The notes beneath the pieces were generated by a model. That model saw only the letters and a list, made by a program, of their open reading frames with translations. It was not told the DNA's origin and ran no database searches. Positions 37,201 to 46,108 of a stretch of DNA of 64,000 bases are shown in pieces. The stretch comes from Thalassoglobus neptunius. Its GTDB lineage: Bacteria; Planctomycetota; Planctomycetia; Planctomycetales; Planctomycetaceae. The DNA is taken from the NCBI RefSeq assembly GCF_007859735.1, contig NZ_SIHI01000001.1, positions 30,748-94,747 on the forward strand, given 5' to 3'. The position numbers were made by a program, and so were the translations under genes. Numbering within the stretch: the stretch's first letter is position 1; every line of letters begins with the position of its first letter.

Positions 37201-38055
37201 GGAGAGTATGACTTCGCCGATCACCTCGACAACGGAGCGAAAATCGCAGTGAAAATCACGATTGCTGGAGAGACAGCGACGATCGATTTCACGGGGACCG
37301 ATCCCGTTCTCGACTCGAACTTGAACGCGAATCGTGCGATCGTGACGGCAGCGTGCATGTATGTCTTTCGGTGCCTGATCAATGAATCGATCCCGCTGAA
37401 CGAAGGCGTGTTGATGCCGCTGAAAATCGTTCTGCCGGAGTCTCTTTTGAATCCTCCCAGCTACTCCGATCCGAAACAATGTGCCGCGATTGTGGGCGGA
37501 AACGTGGAAACGTCTCAACGGGTTGTTGATGTCTTACTCGGGGCCTTAGATCAGGCTGCTGCAAGTCAGGGGACGATGAACAACCTGACGTTCGGTGACG
37601 AGAGCTTCGGATATTACGAAACGATCTGCGGAGGAGTGGGTGCCACGCCGACTGGAAACGGGGCCGATGCTGTTCATTCCCATATGACCAACACCCGGCT
37701 GACAGATGTCGAAGTGATTGAGCATCGGTATCCCGTGAGAGTCGAACAGTTCTCGATTCGGAAAGGCTCGGGCGGTTCCGGAAAGTTTCGAGGCGGAGAT
37801 GGGATCTCACGGACACTGGTCTTTGAGCGACCTCTGAAGGTATCGCTGCTTACTCAACGACGCGGAGAGTTCTTGCCATATGGCTTGAATGGAGGAGCCA
37901 GTGGTCTGGCAGGCGAGAACCGATTAACGCGTGCGTCAGGAGAGACGATCAAGCTCGACGGGTGTGTTCATCTTCAAGTGGAAGCGGGCGACAAGCTAAT
38001 GATTCTCACTCCCGGAGGGGGAGGATGGGGTGACGCAAAACAGACTCACTTATGA
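34225..38055 (+). CDS. Hydantoinase/5-oxoprolinase A-B fusion (ATP-dependent)
   Basis: This ~1276-residue protein joins the HyuA-type part (about 1-740) and the HyuB-type part (about 760-1270), as in 5-oxoprolinase. Visible marks are IDVGGTFTDCVARSPDG at the N-terminus, GTTRGTNALLERKG, FDMGGTSTDVSRFGG, ETVAAGGGS in part A, and VNAPHIPVHLGAMGETV, NDPYSGGSHLPDVTVI, TPGGGGWG in part B. The reaction is ATP-dependent opening of 5-oxo-L-proline or a hydantoin; the substrate cannot be fixed by sequence. The TTG at 34225 is used because it gives SGWQFWIDVGGT; an earlier TTG at 34201 has AGGAG almost touching it. Confidence 0.9.
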   Translation: MSGWQFWIDVGGTFTDCVARSPDGILRTHKTLSSGAIKGQIDSIQGNQFSDRTRCSDPSDFWIGWNFSLFNARGEQFFQSKIESFSASDGSFLLADPFPEEASAGHRYELTCGLEAPVICIRQILELPLHKELPPITLRMGTTRGTNALLERKGANTALLITNGFSDLLLIGNQDRPELFALNIEKPSPLFRAVIEIDERINAEGKVLKALDLEAARKQLEQLRSNGTESIAIALLHSYRNPDHELQLGSLACELGFSEVSLSHAVSPTIKIVPRAETTVLDAYLNPVLRSYVERIRSSLAPGSDMKLMTSQGGLVEGLKFTGKDSLLSGPAGGVVAYSRISSDAGFARSIGFDMGGTSTDVSRFGGTFEMEAETVKAGVRIASPTLAIETVAAGGGSICHFDGLQLRVGPDSAGANPGPACYGRGGPLTITDMNVVLGRVRPEEFPFPLDRNAIESQLQTLCDQLKNSLGTSYSLRELAQGFVDIANETMARAIRKVSVQRGFHPGAHLMVSFGGAGGLHACAISRSLGIESILIHPFCGILSAYGMGLADIRKRGRRSVLKRLTPELLTSLSVEFDDLVNELKREIREEGISENEIPPAENWFHLRYAGGESTLAVRDSENQSVRDAFQTLHQQTYGYVHEDRDLEVVAIEVEVVGETRRASLSERSVQASAPEKRVSQTQVWHQGTTLNVPVYHRENFAAGDEFEGPAILCDLGATTWVEPGFRGRLLEDGSCLISGTEHVEARAIESANAEAPPDPIRLEVFNHQFASIAEQMGATLQKTSISTNVKERLDFSCAIFDAKGQLVVNAPHIPVHLGAMGETVRAVMNEFQELAPGDVVVTNDPYSGGSHLPDVTVITPVHDQTNGQLLFFTASRAHHAEIGGMTPGSMPPFSKSLHEEGVLIRPFKLVEGGLSREEELRRRLSSGEFPSRSPEDNLADLQAQVAANRTGEKLLLEMIHEAGQDVVLTYMQHIQDLAAKKMRRALHQLADGEYDFADHLDNGAKIAVKITIAGETATIDFTGTDPVLDSNLNANRAIVTAACMYVFRCLINESIPLNEGVLMPLKIVLPESLLNPPSYSDPKQCAAIVGGNVETSQRVVDVLLGALDQAAASQGTMNNLTFGDESFGYYETICGGVGATPTGNGADAVHSHMTNTRLTDVEVIEHRYPVRVEQFSIRKGSGGSGKFRGGDGISRTLVFERPLKVSLLTQRRGEFLPYGLNGGASGLAGENRLTRASGETIKLDGCVHLQVEAGDKLMILTPGGGGWGDAKQTHL

Positions 38056-38081
38056 GGAACATCCGTTTCCTCATAAGTGAG
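38045..38081 (+). terminator. Hairpin overlapping the stop codon of the oxoprolinase gene
   Basis: A 15-bp perfect stem (arms 38045-38059 and 38067-38081, starting CTCACTTATGAGG) includes the TGA stop at 38053-38055. No T-run follows, so termination may be weak or rho-assisted; an mRNA-end stabiliser is another option. Confidence 0.6.
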
Positions 38082-38190
38082 CCTGTGGAAGAGTCAACGT
38101 TGCGGTCAATCGTTCGGGCATCTTCTTCTTCGATCATCTGCGATTCGCGAAGACCGTTCCGAGCGATGCTTTATCGATCACATGTTTCCA

Positions 38191-38499
38191 CTAGCGGATG
38201 TACAGACCGAAGCTGGGAGTTCGCACTCCAAAGCTTGGACCGTATCCGTAGCCGCGATTCGAATGACCGCGATAGTAGTCGTGATGATGGTGGTGGTGAT
38301 GGCGATCACGGTTGTAGCTGTATCCGTAATAGCGGTCGTAGTTGCGATAGCTAGGACTGCGATAGTAGCCGCCTCCCCCATAAGACCGTCCATAGCCATA
38401 GCTGGGACCGTAACAGCTTCCCCCAGCCTCTGCGGTTTCAGAGAGGAACAGGCAAGACAAGCCAGCCACTGCAGCAATTGCGAGAAGTTTAGTTTTCAT
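38191..38499 (-). CDS. Secreted Tyr/Gly/His-rich small protein
   Basis: The start at 38499 (MKTKLLAIAAVAGLSCLFLS) is a signal peptide, cleaved near ETAEAGG, with GGAG seven bases upstream. The mature ~75 residues consist of Gly/Tyr/Ser/Arg repeats (YGPSYGYGRSYGGGGYY) around a run of seven His (HHHHHHHDYY). A metal-binding or surface-coat role is possible but not shown. It resembles the Cys/Gly-rich protein at 23625 in style, not in sequence. The family is unknown. Confidence 0.68.
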   Translation of the reverse strand: MKTKLLAIAAVAGLSCLFLSETAEAGGSCYGPSYGYGRSYGGGGYYRSPSYRNYDRYYGYSYNRDRHHHHHHHDYYRGHSNRGYGYGPSFGVRTPSFGLYIR

Positions 38500-39010
38500 T
38501 CTAACGCTCCATTGTCGAAGTTCCGGACGGGAAGCCAAATCGTTTGCAGATGCATAATGCATGCTGCATTTGCCGGGGCACTCTCCTGAACTCTTCACAT
38601 TCAAGGAACGCTTCGACTCCTCAAGAGAATCGCTGTAAACCAGAAGTGAAGAGGTTTCTTGAACGCGTTCGAAAATTGATCCGGACTCGATCCGCGTTTC
38701 AGGAAAACAGACGAACGAGAAGTATTCGGATCACTTCAAAAAGTGCTTCGGCAGTTTTGGCCGGTTCGAAGAAACTCAATTCGCAACTCGTGAACCGAGA
38801 ACGCATTTCGCGCGAACAATTTCGTCAAGCTGTTACGAGCAATAGACTTTTGACCGATCCATGCGAAGGGGACACTGTTCGCAAAGTGTGTCATTCCCGC
38901 GACTTGCGTCGTCATGCTGATGACTCAACGACGAACAGATCGGTGCAGACCCCGCCCGCTTCTGCGACTCTCATCGTTTCAACAACACGTTCGCAACACG
39001 AACTCGCAGC
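38500..39010. other. Intergenic stretch, no gene seen
   Basis: A plus-strand frame from 38544 runs into the manA gene antisense and has a Ser/Arg/Thr-rich composition without a ribosome site. No tRNA, hairpin with T-run or repeat of the other families was found. Confidence 0.4.
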
Positions 39011-39985
39011 TTACGTGGAGCGGTCTCCGAGAAACGCATCGATGAGCACAGCATCCGTTGTGAGTTCGATGTGTGTCGTCGATCGTTCTGCCGGAAGAAG
39101 AATCGTGTCTGCCCAGTTCATTGGATGAACGTCTTCGCTCAAAATGCGAGCTGTCCCGGAGAGAAGCGTGAGAACGTGGGCTCGATCATCACACGGGACT
39201 TCTGTTGTCGCAGGCCCGGACAAACGGTGGACCGCAAAATATTCGTTGTCGATAAGAACTTCCTGAAACGGCCCCGACTCACGCGGAGTCGTCACAAGTG
39301 GACGCACTGGCCCGAGAGAATAGTTGATTGAATCCAATGCTTGCGGGATATGCAGCTCGCGAGGTTTTCCGTCCGACCCCATCCGGTTCCAGTCGTGAAG
39401 ACGATAAGTGACATCACACGACTGCTGAACTTCAGCGATGAGAACTCCTTCGCCGAGGCTGTGAACCGTTCCCGGCGGGAGAAACAGATAATCTCCCGGA
39501 TGAACGTCGAAGGTGTGAAGACAGTCTGAAATCGTCTGGTTCGCGACCGCCTCTTCCAACTGGCGTCGGTCGACTCCATCTTTGAGGCCCGCACAGACCT
39601 GACTTCCCGCGACAGCGTCAAGCACGATCCAGAGTTCCGCTTTACTCTCACCACTCGCGTGCGTCGAGCTTGTCGGTCGATGTCCGGGGTGGACCTGAAC
39701 GGAAAGAGGATGATTCGCATCGAGGAATTTGACGAGGATCGGGAAACGGTCTCGATCGGCGTGTCTGCCAAGGACCTGTTTTCGATGAGTGACCATCATT
39801 TGATGGAATGACTCGCCGTCGAACTCTCCGCCCTTGATCCGGCTTTCGAATTCCGGAAGGTCCGAAATTTCCCAGCTTTCAGCGTAATCGTCTCCGGAGC
39901 CGATCGGCTTTCCGAACTCAGAGCCCAGTCGACGCCCTCCCCAGACCGCTCGTTTGAAAATCGGATGAAATCGGAGAGGCTGCAT
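39011..39985 (-). CDS. manA: Mannose-6-phosphate isomerase, class I type
   Basis: ManA interconverts fructose-6-phosphate and mannose-6-phosphate, feeding mannose glycan synthesis. The cupin marks are PLRFHPIFKRAVWGGRRL, ESWEISDLPEF, the metal-binding QVHPGH with the downstream KAELWIVLDA, PGDYLFLPPGTVHSLGEGVLIAEVQQSCDVTYRLHDWNR, and a C-terminal beta domain. The ATG at 39985 is used because it matches the family start; a TTG at 40042 would add 19 unlike residues. The product of 324 residues is of the short form. Confidence 0.9.
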   Translation of the reverse strand: MQPLRFHPIFKRAVWGGRRLGSEFGKPIGSGDDYAESWEISDLPEFESRIKGGEFDGESFHQMMVTHRKQVLGRHADRDRFPILVKFLDANHPLSVQVHPGHRPTSSTHASGESKAELWIVLDAVAGSQVCAGLKDGVDRRQLEEAVANQTISDCLHTFDVHPGDYLFLPPGTVHSLGEGVLIAEVQQSCDVTYRLHDWNRMGSDGKPRELHIPQALDSINYSLGPVRPLVTTPRESGPFQEVLIDNEYFAVHRLSGPATTEVPCDDRAHVLTLLSGTARILSEDVHPMNWADTILLPAERSTTHIELTTDAVLIDAFLGDRST

Positions 39986-40463
39986 TCGGTCAAGCGGTTG
40001 GTGTGTTGGGGCAGGTGGATTCGAACAGTCGCTGAGTCTCAAAAGAGTTGGTCAGCATCTGCGTGACAATTCTTCTTTAAGGCGAGACATTCCACAACCC
40101 GGAGTGCAGTTCAAATGCACGAATCCTCAAGACACTTCGGTCACGATTGAGGACTTTGATGCGAAACTCTTAGAGAGTGCGGAGGAGAGTAGCGATTGTC
40201 AGGTGGGTGAGTCCATCGAGTGACGCAAATATCAGGAAATGTCGCAACTCAAACAAGAACAGAAATGCTGTTCGGCAGAGCGATTTTCACGGGGTTTGAA
40301 GGACGTTACAATCCGGGCAAGCGACGAGTCCGCTCGTCTGAATCTCGACCGCAAGTCCCTCATCCTCCCGACACGAACGGGCAGTTTGAGAGAGACGTTG
40401 ATGAGTTTGCTCGCGTGAATTCGCGAGAATTCGATTTAGAAGCCTCCAACGGAACATTGACCC
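39986..40463. other. Intergenic region between manA and the M24 peptidase gene
   Basis: I see no gene. About 40 bases before the peptidase start, CTCGCG-TGAATT-CGCGAG (40410-40427) is a perfect inverted repeat with a six-base spacer. It might be an operator or a short hairpin in the leader. Confidence 0.4.
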
Positions 40464-41639
40464 ATGCTGACCCAAGAAGGATGCCTGACCCGCCAAAACC
40501 GTTTGTGGGAAAGAATCCCCTCCGAAATCGACTGGCTGCTGGTCGCTGATCCCCGTCATGTTCAGTATTTGTCCAATTTCTGGGTCCAGCCACTCAGCTT
40601 TTCCGGAGGAGAACGCGGGCTGTTGCTTCTGGAACGCGGAGGCAAGACGTCGTTGATCGGTGACAATTTCGCCATTCGATCAGCCGTTCACGATCCGTAC
40701 GTCGACCGGGAAGTCGTTTTTCCCTGGTACGATCACAAACATTCCGTCATCAACCGAGATCACGCGCTGCTGCAAGCTCTCACTGAAGCAACAGCCGATT
40801 TGAATTCTCAAACCGGACTCGTCGAAGCAGAGTGGCTTCCATTGGGGGCCGCTCAAGCCCTGAAGTCGACAACGTTTCTTTCGTCGGCCGAACAGGAAGC
40901 TGGGGACTCCGATTTGATTGACCTCGGGACGATCTTGCGCGATCTCCGAAGAACCAAAGAGCCGGATGAAATCGCTCTGATGGAAGAGTGCATGCGAGCT
41001 GGCGAAGCGGGACAGGCCAGACTGTTTGAAGTCGTTCGCGAAGGAGTGACGGAACTCGACGTCTATCGCGAAGTCCAGTACGCAGCGATCGAAGCCGCCA
41101 ATCGTCCCGGTCTGGTGTACGGCGACTTTCGGGCCAATTTCGCATCTGAACCGAAAACCGGAGGTCTCCCCAAAGGTCCCGGACGAACTCTGGAACAAGG
41201 CGACCTCTTCGTTCTCGACTATTCAGTCGTGCTCGACGGATACCGAAGCGACTTTACGAATACCGTTTCGGTCGGCGAACCGAGCGCTGAAGTTGTTGAA
41301 CTCCACAAGATCTGTCTCGCCGGGATGGCTGCGGGCGAAAACACTTTGAAAGCAGGAGCGAAAGCGAGCGATGTCCATGCTGCGGTATTCGCTCCCTACG
41401 TCGAAGCCGGTCGACAAGATTGCTTTACACATCATGCTGGGCATGGCCTCGGTCTCGCCCATCCCGAAGCTCCGATTCTCGTTCCCGACTCGACCGACAC
41501 TTTGCGGGCCGGAGATGTCGTCACGCTCGAACCGGGAGTCTACGTCGAGGGAATCGGTGGGATGCGCATCGAGCACAACTATCTCATCACAGAAGAGGGA
41601 TATCGTCGGCTGAGCAATCACGACATCCGACTGACCTAA
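40464..41639 (+). CDS. M24-family aminopeptidase (Xaa-Pro type)
   Basis: An N-terminal creatinase-like domain (about 1-150, with [18 protein letters not shown]) precedes the pita-bread fold. Metal ligands are all visible: Asp in [11 protein letters not shown], Asp in YRSDFTNTV, His in [15 protein letters not shown], Glu in TLEPGVYV and Glu in [11 protein letters not shown]. The protein of 391 residues should be a cytoplasmic dimetal peptidase for X-Pro bonds. It ends two bases before the start of the next gene, so both are translationally coupled. Confidence 0.9.
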   Translation: MLTQEGCLTRQNRLWERIPSEIDWLLVADPRHVQYLSNFWVQPLSFSGGERGLLLLERGGKTSLIGDNFAIRSAVHDPYVDREVVFPWYDHKHSVINRDHALLQALTEATADLNSQTGLVEAEWLPLGAAQALKSTTFLSSAEQEAGDSDLIDLGTILRDLRRTKEPDEIALMEECMRAGEAGQARLFEVVREGVTELDVYREVQYAAIEAANRPGLVYGDFRANFASEPKTGGLPKGPGRTLEQGDLFVLDYSVVLDGYRSDFTNTVSVGEPSAEVVELHKICLAGMAAGENTLKAGAKASDVHAAVFAPYVEAGRQDCFTHHAGHGLGLAHPEAPILVPDSTDTLRAGDVVTLEPGVYVEGIGGMRIEHNYLITEEGYRRLSNHDIRLT

Positions 41640-41641
41640 CG

Positions 41642-42817
41642 ATGACTCCCGGACCGTATGACTGGATCGACGAGGAGTTGACGCGACTCGATCAGAAGAC
41701 GTTGCGCCGACGTGCTCGCGAAGTGGTTCCGATCTCGGGCGGTCAATGCGAAATTGACGGAAAGCGGCTGTGGAACTTTTCGGGAAACGATTACCTCGGA
41801 CTCGCGTCGCATCCCTCAGTGATCGCAGCTGCTCGTTCGGCTCTTGAAAGCGGAGTCGGGGCAAGAGCCAGCGCGCTTGTCTCTGGTCGAACGAACTGGC
41901 ACGTCGAACTGGAACAAAAACTCGCTGCCTTCAAAAAAACAGAAGCAGCCATTTTGTTTCCGACCGGATTCGCCGCCAATTTTGGAGCGATCACGTCGTG
42001 CGTCGGGAATGAGGATGTCGTGTTTTGTGATCGACTGAATCACGCCAGCCTCGTTGATGGAGCCCGCCACTCGAAAGCGAAGCTGCGAATCTATCCACAT
42101 CGGGATTTTGATTTTCTGCACGACGAGTTGAGGAAATCAGCGAGTTATCGCCGGAAGTTGATCATCACCGACTCTTACTTCAGCATGGACGGGGATATTG
42201 CTCCGCTCAAGGAATTGGGAGAGTTGGCGGAAACGTTCAATGCCATGCTGCTTGTTGACGAAGCACACGCGACCGGCGTCTTCGGGCCAACGGGCGGCGG
42301 ACTTCTCGAAGAGGCGGAACTCAACCCCGATCGAGTCATCTGCGTGGGAACTTTGAGCAAAGCTCTCGGGAGTCAGGGAGGATTTGTCGTCGGAAGTCAG
42401 CCTCTGTGCGACTGGCTTTGGAACACTGCCCGGACCGGCATGTTCTCCACCGGACTTTCCATTCCCAATTGTGCCGGTGCCTCTGCAGCGATTGACGTTG
42501 TAATTGCGGAACCAGAACGTCGAGAGTGGGTTCTTCGAACGTCAACACACGTTCGCGAACAGCTGCGAAACATGAACTGGGATGTTCCCCAAGATGTGGT
42601 TGGTCCCATCATCCCGGTCATCGTTGGGTCAGCTGACGAAACCCTGAGACTCACTCGTTCGCTTCAGGATGAGGGTATTCTCGTTGCGGGAATTCGACCT
42701 CCCACCGTTCCGAGACAGAGCGCTCGCTTAAGAATTTCCCTCAGCTTCGATCATGGCGACGAAAGCATCGACGCACTCTTGGCTGCGTTCAGACGAATTC
42801 GACAGGACTTCGATTGA
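41642..42817 (+). CDS. bioF: 8-amino-7-oxononanoate synthase-like PLP enzyme
   Basis: This belongs to the alpha-oxoamine synthase family, which condenses an acyl-CoA or acyl-ACP with an amino acid. BioF makes the biotin precursor from pimeloyl thioester and alanine. Visible are LWNFSGNDYLGLASHP, a Gly/Ser-rich segment LVSGRTNWHVELE, the cofactor-binding VDEAHATGVFGPTGGG, and the PLP Lys in GTLSKALGSQGG. No other bio gene is nearby, so a KBL- or other-type activity cannot be excluded. The ATG at 41642 is two bases after the preceding stop; the longer open frame lies inside the peptidase gene in another frame. Confidence 0.85.
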   Translation: MTPGPYDWIDEELTRLDQKTLRRRAREVVPISGGQCEIDGKRLWNFSGNDYLGLASHPSVIAAARSALESGVGARASALVSGRTNWHVELEQKLAAFKKTEAAILFPTGFAANFGAITSCVGNEDVVFCDRLNHASLVDGARHSKAKLRIYPHRDFDFLHDELRKSASYRRKLIITDSYFSMDGDIAPLKELGELAETFNAMLLVDEAHATGVFGPTGGGLLEEAELNPDRVICVGTLSKALGSQGGFVVGSQPLCDWLWNTARTGMFSTGLSIPNCAGASAAIDVVIAEPERREWVLRTSTHVREQLRNMNWDVPQDVVGPIIPVIVGSADETLRLTRSLQDEGILVAGIRPPTVPRQSARLRISLSFDHGDESIDALLAAFRRIRQDFD

Positions 42818-42927
42818 GAGAAATCGATCCTCAGCGCTGTCCACTCAATTCGGCAAAAACGCAAAGCTCCGCAGTTCTCTTCGCGAAGATCGGTCGAAGG
42901 GCCAAGCAAACGCGGAGGATGATTTCG

Positions 42928-43030
42928 AGCATTTTCTGTTTTCGTTTGCGCTCACTCGCACGAGCAAACTTGGCCTTTTTCCTGATGAAAAAGTTCAAGC
43001 GAGTGCACTGGAAAGAGTAACTTGCTCTAG
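42928..43030 (-). repeat. Stop-codon-linked structured repeat, copy C
   Basis: On the minus strand this starts at CTAG, with TAG as the stop of the membrane protein gene at 43027-43440. The 5' hairpin reads GAGCAA-G-TTACTC, with one base changed against copies A and B. The inner hairpin CTTTTTC-ATCAG-GAAAAAG is perfect, the palindrome is CTCGTGCGAG, and CACTCGC pairs with GCGAGTG. The tail reads CAGAAAATGCTC. Confidence 0.8.
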
Positions 43031-43440
43031 TGCTGAGCCGCTTCTTCGGGCGCTGGATCTTGTTTGTCGTTGAAACAGCAAATCGAATCACAACAGCCAG
43101 ACAGTTGCACGGAACCGCAGAGAAAGGCAATCACGGTCAAACTGGTGACGTAAACCATTTTGCCGACCATGTTGCTCACTTCGAGCCCATAAAGACGGTG
43201 CACTCCCCCATCGGGAAAGGAAACCATTGACCAGACGAGCATAGCGATCAAGCCGATCAACACGACGCCAATCATCCCACCTTTCATCAGCACGGGATAC
43301 AGCCGTCGCCAGTTGACTGCACACAGCCAAAATGCGATCCACGCCAGCAGAGGAACCCAGGGAGCAACGAAAATGACGAGTGCCACCAAAAGATTGGCGA
43401 CAGCAACGACAACAGCCCAAAGTGAGTGAAGAAGTTCCAT
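43027..43440 (-). CDS. Small polytopic membrane protein
   Basis: The 137 residues form three or four membrane segments, at about 5-28, 32-46, 55-75 and 95-115. The tail contains LSGCCDSICC and an acidic end (KQDPAPEEAAQH). The cysteine pairs could bind metal or be lipidated. No named family is evident. The stop TAG starts repeat copy C. The gene begins near 43440, divergent from the MoxR region. Confidence 0.68.
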   Translation of the reverse strand: MELLHSLWAVVVAVANLLVALVIFVAPWVPLLAWIAFWLCAVNWRRLYPVLMKGGMIGVVLIGLIAMLVWSMVSFPDGGVHRLYGLEVSNMVGKMVYVTSLTVIAFLCGSVQLSGCCDSICCFNDKQDPAPEEAAQH

Positions 43441-43830
43441 GGATCGAATTCTCTACCAGATGACGTCACGCGAATTGCCCAAGAGTTACGAATTTCGATG
43501 CCGATTTCAAGCCTTCAGTCCCGTGTCGCAGCCGAATTCCTCGACTCCCAGTTTCAGGAGAGAATCGCTTCTCATCTGCCAAAATTGATGAATTGGCCGA
43601 ATTTTCTCCAAATGCCGTTTCGAACACGAAAAGAACGGCGATTTCCGGAGAGTTTCGCGCCAATACCATCTGCCTGAGCGAGCATGCAGCCAAGAATGGA
43701 AACAAGAATAGAAATTGGTCTCTGAGATGATTCGATATTCAGGGGGGTTGGTTGTGATCTGTACGGTGTCTAGGATAAAACCTAATCTGAAGAGAGGCTC
43801 GATGCCCGGGTCACAAGACAAGGATTGAAA
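43441..43830. other. Divergent promoter region before moxR
   Basis: No gene is supported; the minus-strand frame from 43968 is the antisense of moxR and stops here. The 40 bases before the moxR ribosome site contain TAGG-ATAAAA-CCTA, a weak dyad. I cannot name a promoter with confidence. Confidence 0.35.
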
Positions 43831-44883
43831 ATGTCGGAAGACAATACTGTCGCCATCGAAAAACTGAGTTCGGCCTATCGAGCGATTCGGGAACAGATGG
43901 CGAAGGTCATCGTCGGTCAAGATGAAGTCATCGACCAACTCCTCATCGCATTGTTCAGCCGAGGGCATTGCCTGTTGGAAGGAGTTCCCGGGCTGGCCAA
44001 GACGCTGATGATCAACACTCTTTCTCAGTGCTTGTCATTGAGCTTCAGTCGGATTCAGTTCACCCCCGACCTGATGCCTGCCGACATCACCGGAACGGAT
44101 GTCCTCTCGACCGACAAAGAAACGGGCGAGCGGCAGTTCCAGTTCATTCAGGGACCGATCTTTCACAACGTCGTTCTGGCGGACGAAATTAACCGAACCC
44201 CACCCAAGACCCAAGCTGCATTGCTCGAAGCAATGCAGGAGCGACAGGTGACCGTCGGTCAAATTCGCCATCAACTTGTCGCCCCGTTCTTTGTGCTCGC
44301 AACGCAGAATCCCATTGAGCAGGAAGGGACCTATCAACTCCCGGAAGCTCAACAGGACCGATTCATGTTCAAGGTGTTCGTCGATTATCCAACCTTCGAC
44401 GAAGAAAAGCTGATCGCCAAAGCGACGACTGGAAACAAAAAGAGTTCCCTCGAACAGGTTCTCTGCCAGGAAGAAATTCTCGAACTTCAGGAAGTCGTCC
44501 GGGAAGTTCCGATTACCGATCACCTCGTGGACTACGCTCTGGCACTGGTTCGACAGACTCGAATCGGCCAGGAAGGTGTGCCGGACTTCGTGAACGAATG
44601 GATCAGCTGGGGAGCCGGTCCGCGTGCTGTGCAGTATCTCATCCTCGGAGCGAAAGCGAGAGCCCTCCTGAACGGCAGAAGCCATGTTTCCGCCGAAGAC
44701 ATTCAAGCATTGGCCGCACCTGTGTTGCGTCACCGCATCGTGACAAACTTCTCCGCCGAGAGCGAAGGGATCACGACTGATACGGTGATCAAACGACTTG
44801 TCGAAGAAACACCTTCTCGCGAAGGGGAACTCACAAGCGACCCACGTTTGAGTAAAATCTTCGCATCTCCTGCGACTGCCTGA
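43831..44883 (+). CDS. MoxR-type AAA+ ATPase
   Basis: This is a chaperone-like ATPase that usually acts with a DUF58/VWA partner in assembly of metalloenzymes or envelope complexes. Walker A is GVPGLAKT (51-58), Walker B is [15 protein letters not shown], sensor 1 is [22 protein letters not shown], and the C-terminal AAA lid follows. The ATG at 43831 has AAGGA six bases upstream; a TTG two codons earlier is rejected. The DUF58 gene starts 83 bases downstream, which strongly suggests an operon. Confidence 0.92.
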   Translation: MSEDNTVAIEKLSSAYRAIREQMAKVIVGQDEVIDQLLIALFSRGHCLLEGVPGLAKTLMINTLSQCLSLSFSRIQFTPDLMPADITGTDVLSTDKETGERQFQFIQGPIFHNVVLADEINRTPPKTQAALLEAMQERQVTVGQIRHQLVAPFFVLATQNPIEQEGTYQLPEAQQDRFMFKVFVDYPTFDEEKLIAKATTGNKKSSLEQVLCQEEILELQEVVREVPITDHLVDYALALVRQTRIGQEGVPDFVNEWISWGAGPRAVQYLILGAKARALLNGRSHVSAEDIQALAAPVLRHRIVTNFSAESEGITTDTVIKRLVEETPSREGELTSDPRLSKIFASPATA

Positions 44884-44966
44884 GTCAAAGTCTTTCCCGG
44901 CGTCCGCTTATCGAGGAACGTGCGGTCTGCCCCAAATCGATTGACGCATGAACGAGAGGTTCGGTC

Positions 44967-45878
44967 TTGGCAAAAAGTTTTGATGATCAACTGCCCCCGG
45001 AAGCCATCTCTCGAATTTCGCGACTCGAGATCCAAGCGCGTCAGGTCGTGGAAGGGTTCTTGAGCGGTCAGCACAGAAGTCCGTATTTCGGACAATCGAT
45101 CGAGTTCGTTCAGCATCGCGAATACGTTGCCGGTGACGACATTCGCCGAGTCGACTGGAAAGTCTGGTCAAAAACAGACAAGTACTACATCAAGCAATAC
45201 GAAGAAGAGACCAACCTGCGAACGTCGATTCTCGTCGACGCGAGCGAGTCGATGCAGTTCGGCTCCGGGGATTCGACAAAGTTTGACTATGCCTCAACGG
45301 TCGCTGCAGCGTTGACCTACTTATTGCTGCGGCAGCAGGATGCAGTCAGCCTTTCCATCTTTGACGAAGAGATTCGCACACGTACCCCGTCAAGAAGCCA
45401 GCAAACCCACCTGGGGGCAATCCTCTCTGTGCTAGCTGTGCAGAACCCGTCACAAAAGACGGACATGTCACAGATTTTACGGGCCGTCGCGGACGAAAAG
45501 TCTCAGCGAGGGATGGTGGTCGCAATCTCGGACTTGTTTGTCCCTCCCGATGACCTCTTCAAGGGGCTGCGAATGCTCCGAAAGCGAGGCCATGACGTCT
45601 TGCTGTTCCACATTCTGGATGATCAGGAACTCGACTTCGACTTCTCTGGAACAACACGATTTGAAGGGCTTGAAGAGTCGGGTTCACTGACGTGCGATCC
45701 GAAATCTCTTCGTGAAGGATATCAGAATGCCCTCCAGGAATTTCTCGAGGAACTGCGGACTCGCTGCGCTCGCAACGTGATCGATTACCAAACGATTCGA
45801 ACAAGCGAACCGATCGATGCGGTCCTTCGGCACTACATGAACCATCGCGTCGGCTTACGCGGATCGTTGCGGCAGTAG
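44967..45878 (+). CDS. DUF58 protein (MoxR partner)
   Basis: The DUF58 mark is [29 protein letters not shown] (about residues 50-78), followed by a VWA-like part with [12 protein letters not shown] near residue 90, a MIDAS-type DxSxS. There are no membrane segments, so the protein is cytoplasmic. The TTG start at 44967 has GAGAGGT upstream. Only two genes of the usual MoxR-DUF58-BatA-type cluster are present here. Confidence 0.85.
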   Translation: MAKSFDDQLPPEAISRISRLEIQARQVVEGFLSGQHRSPYFGQSIEFVQHREYVAGDDIRRVDWKVWSKTDKYYIKQYEEETNLRTSILVDASESMQFGSGDSTKFDYASTVAAALTYLLLRQQDAVSLSIFDEEIRTRTPSRSQQTHLGAILSVLAVQNPSQKTDMSQILRAVADEKSQRGMVVAISDLFVPPDDLFKGLRMLRKRGHDVLLFHILDDQELDFDFSGTTRFEGLEESGSLTCDPKSLREGYQNALQEFLEELRTRCARNVIDYQTIRTSEPIDAVLRHYMNHRVGLRGSLRQ

Positions 45879-46108
45879 AAAATCGTCTTCGCCTTGCCTG
45901 ACTGCGAAGAACTGTCTCATCGTTTCGGGAAGAAATGCCTGCGCAGGATCCCATAAATTTCTGCGTTTGGGTCCACAAGAATGGGCATTGATCGTTAAAG
46001 TGACGGAGTCATTGTTACCACGCTGGTCGATCATCTTTGGTTTCGTTTCACTCGCTTGAGAAAACGAAACCAAGAGTCCAGCGATCGCTGATTTTCCGAG
46101 GAAGCGGT

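Noticed and set aside
38544..39128. Plus-strand 194-residue frame antisense to manA
   Set aside because: No ribosome site, Ser/Arg/Thr-rich composition, and it overlaps a well-supported gene.
43507..43968. Minus-strand 153-residue frame near moxR
   Set aside because: It is the antisense of the moxR N-terminus and runs through the promoter region; no start signal.
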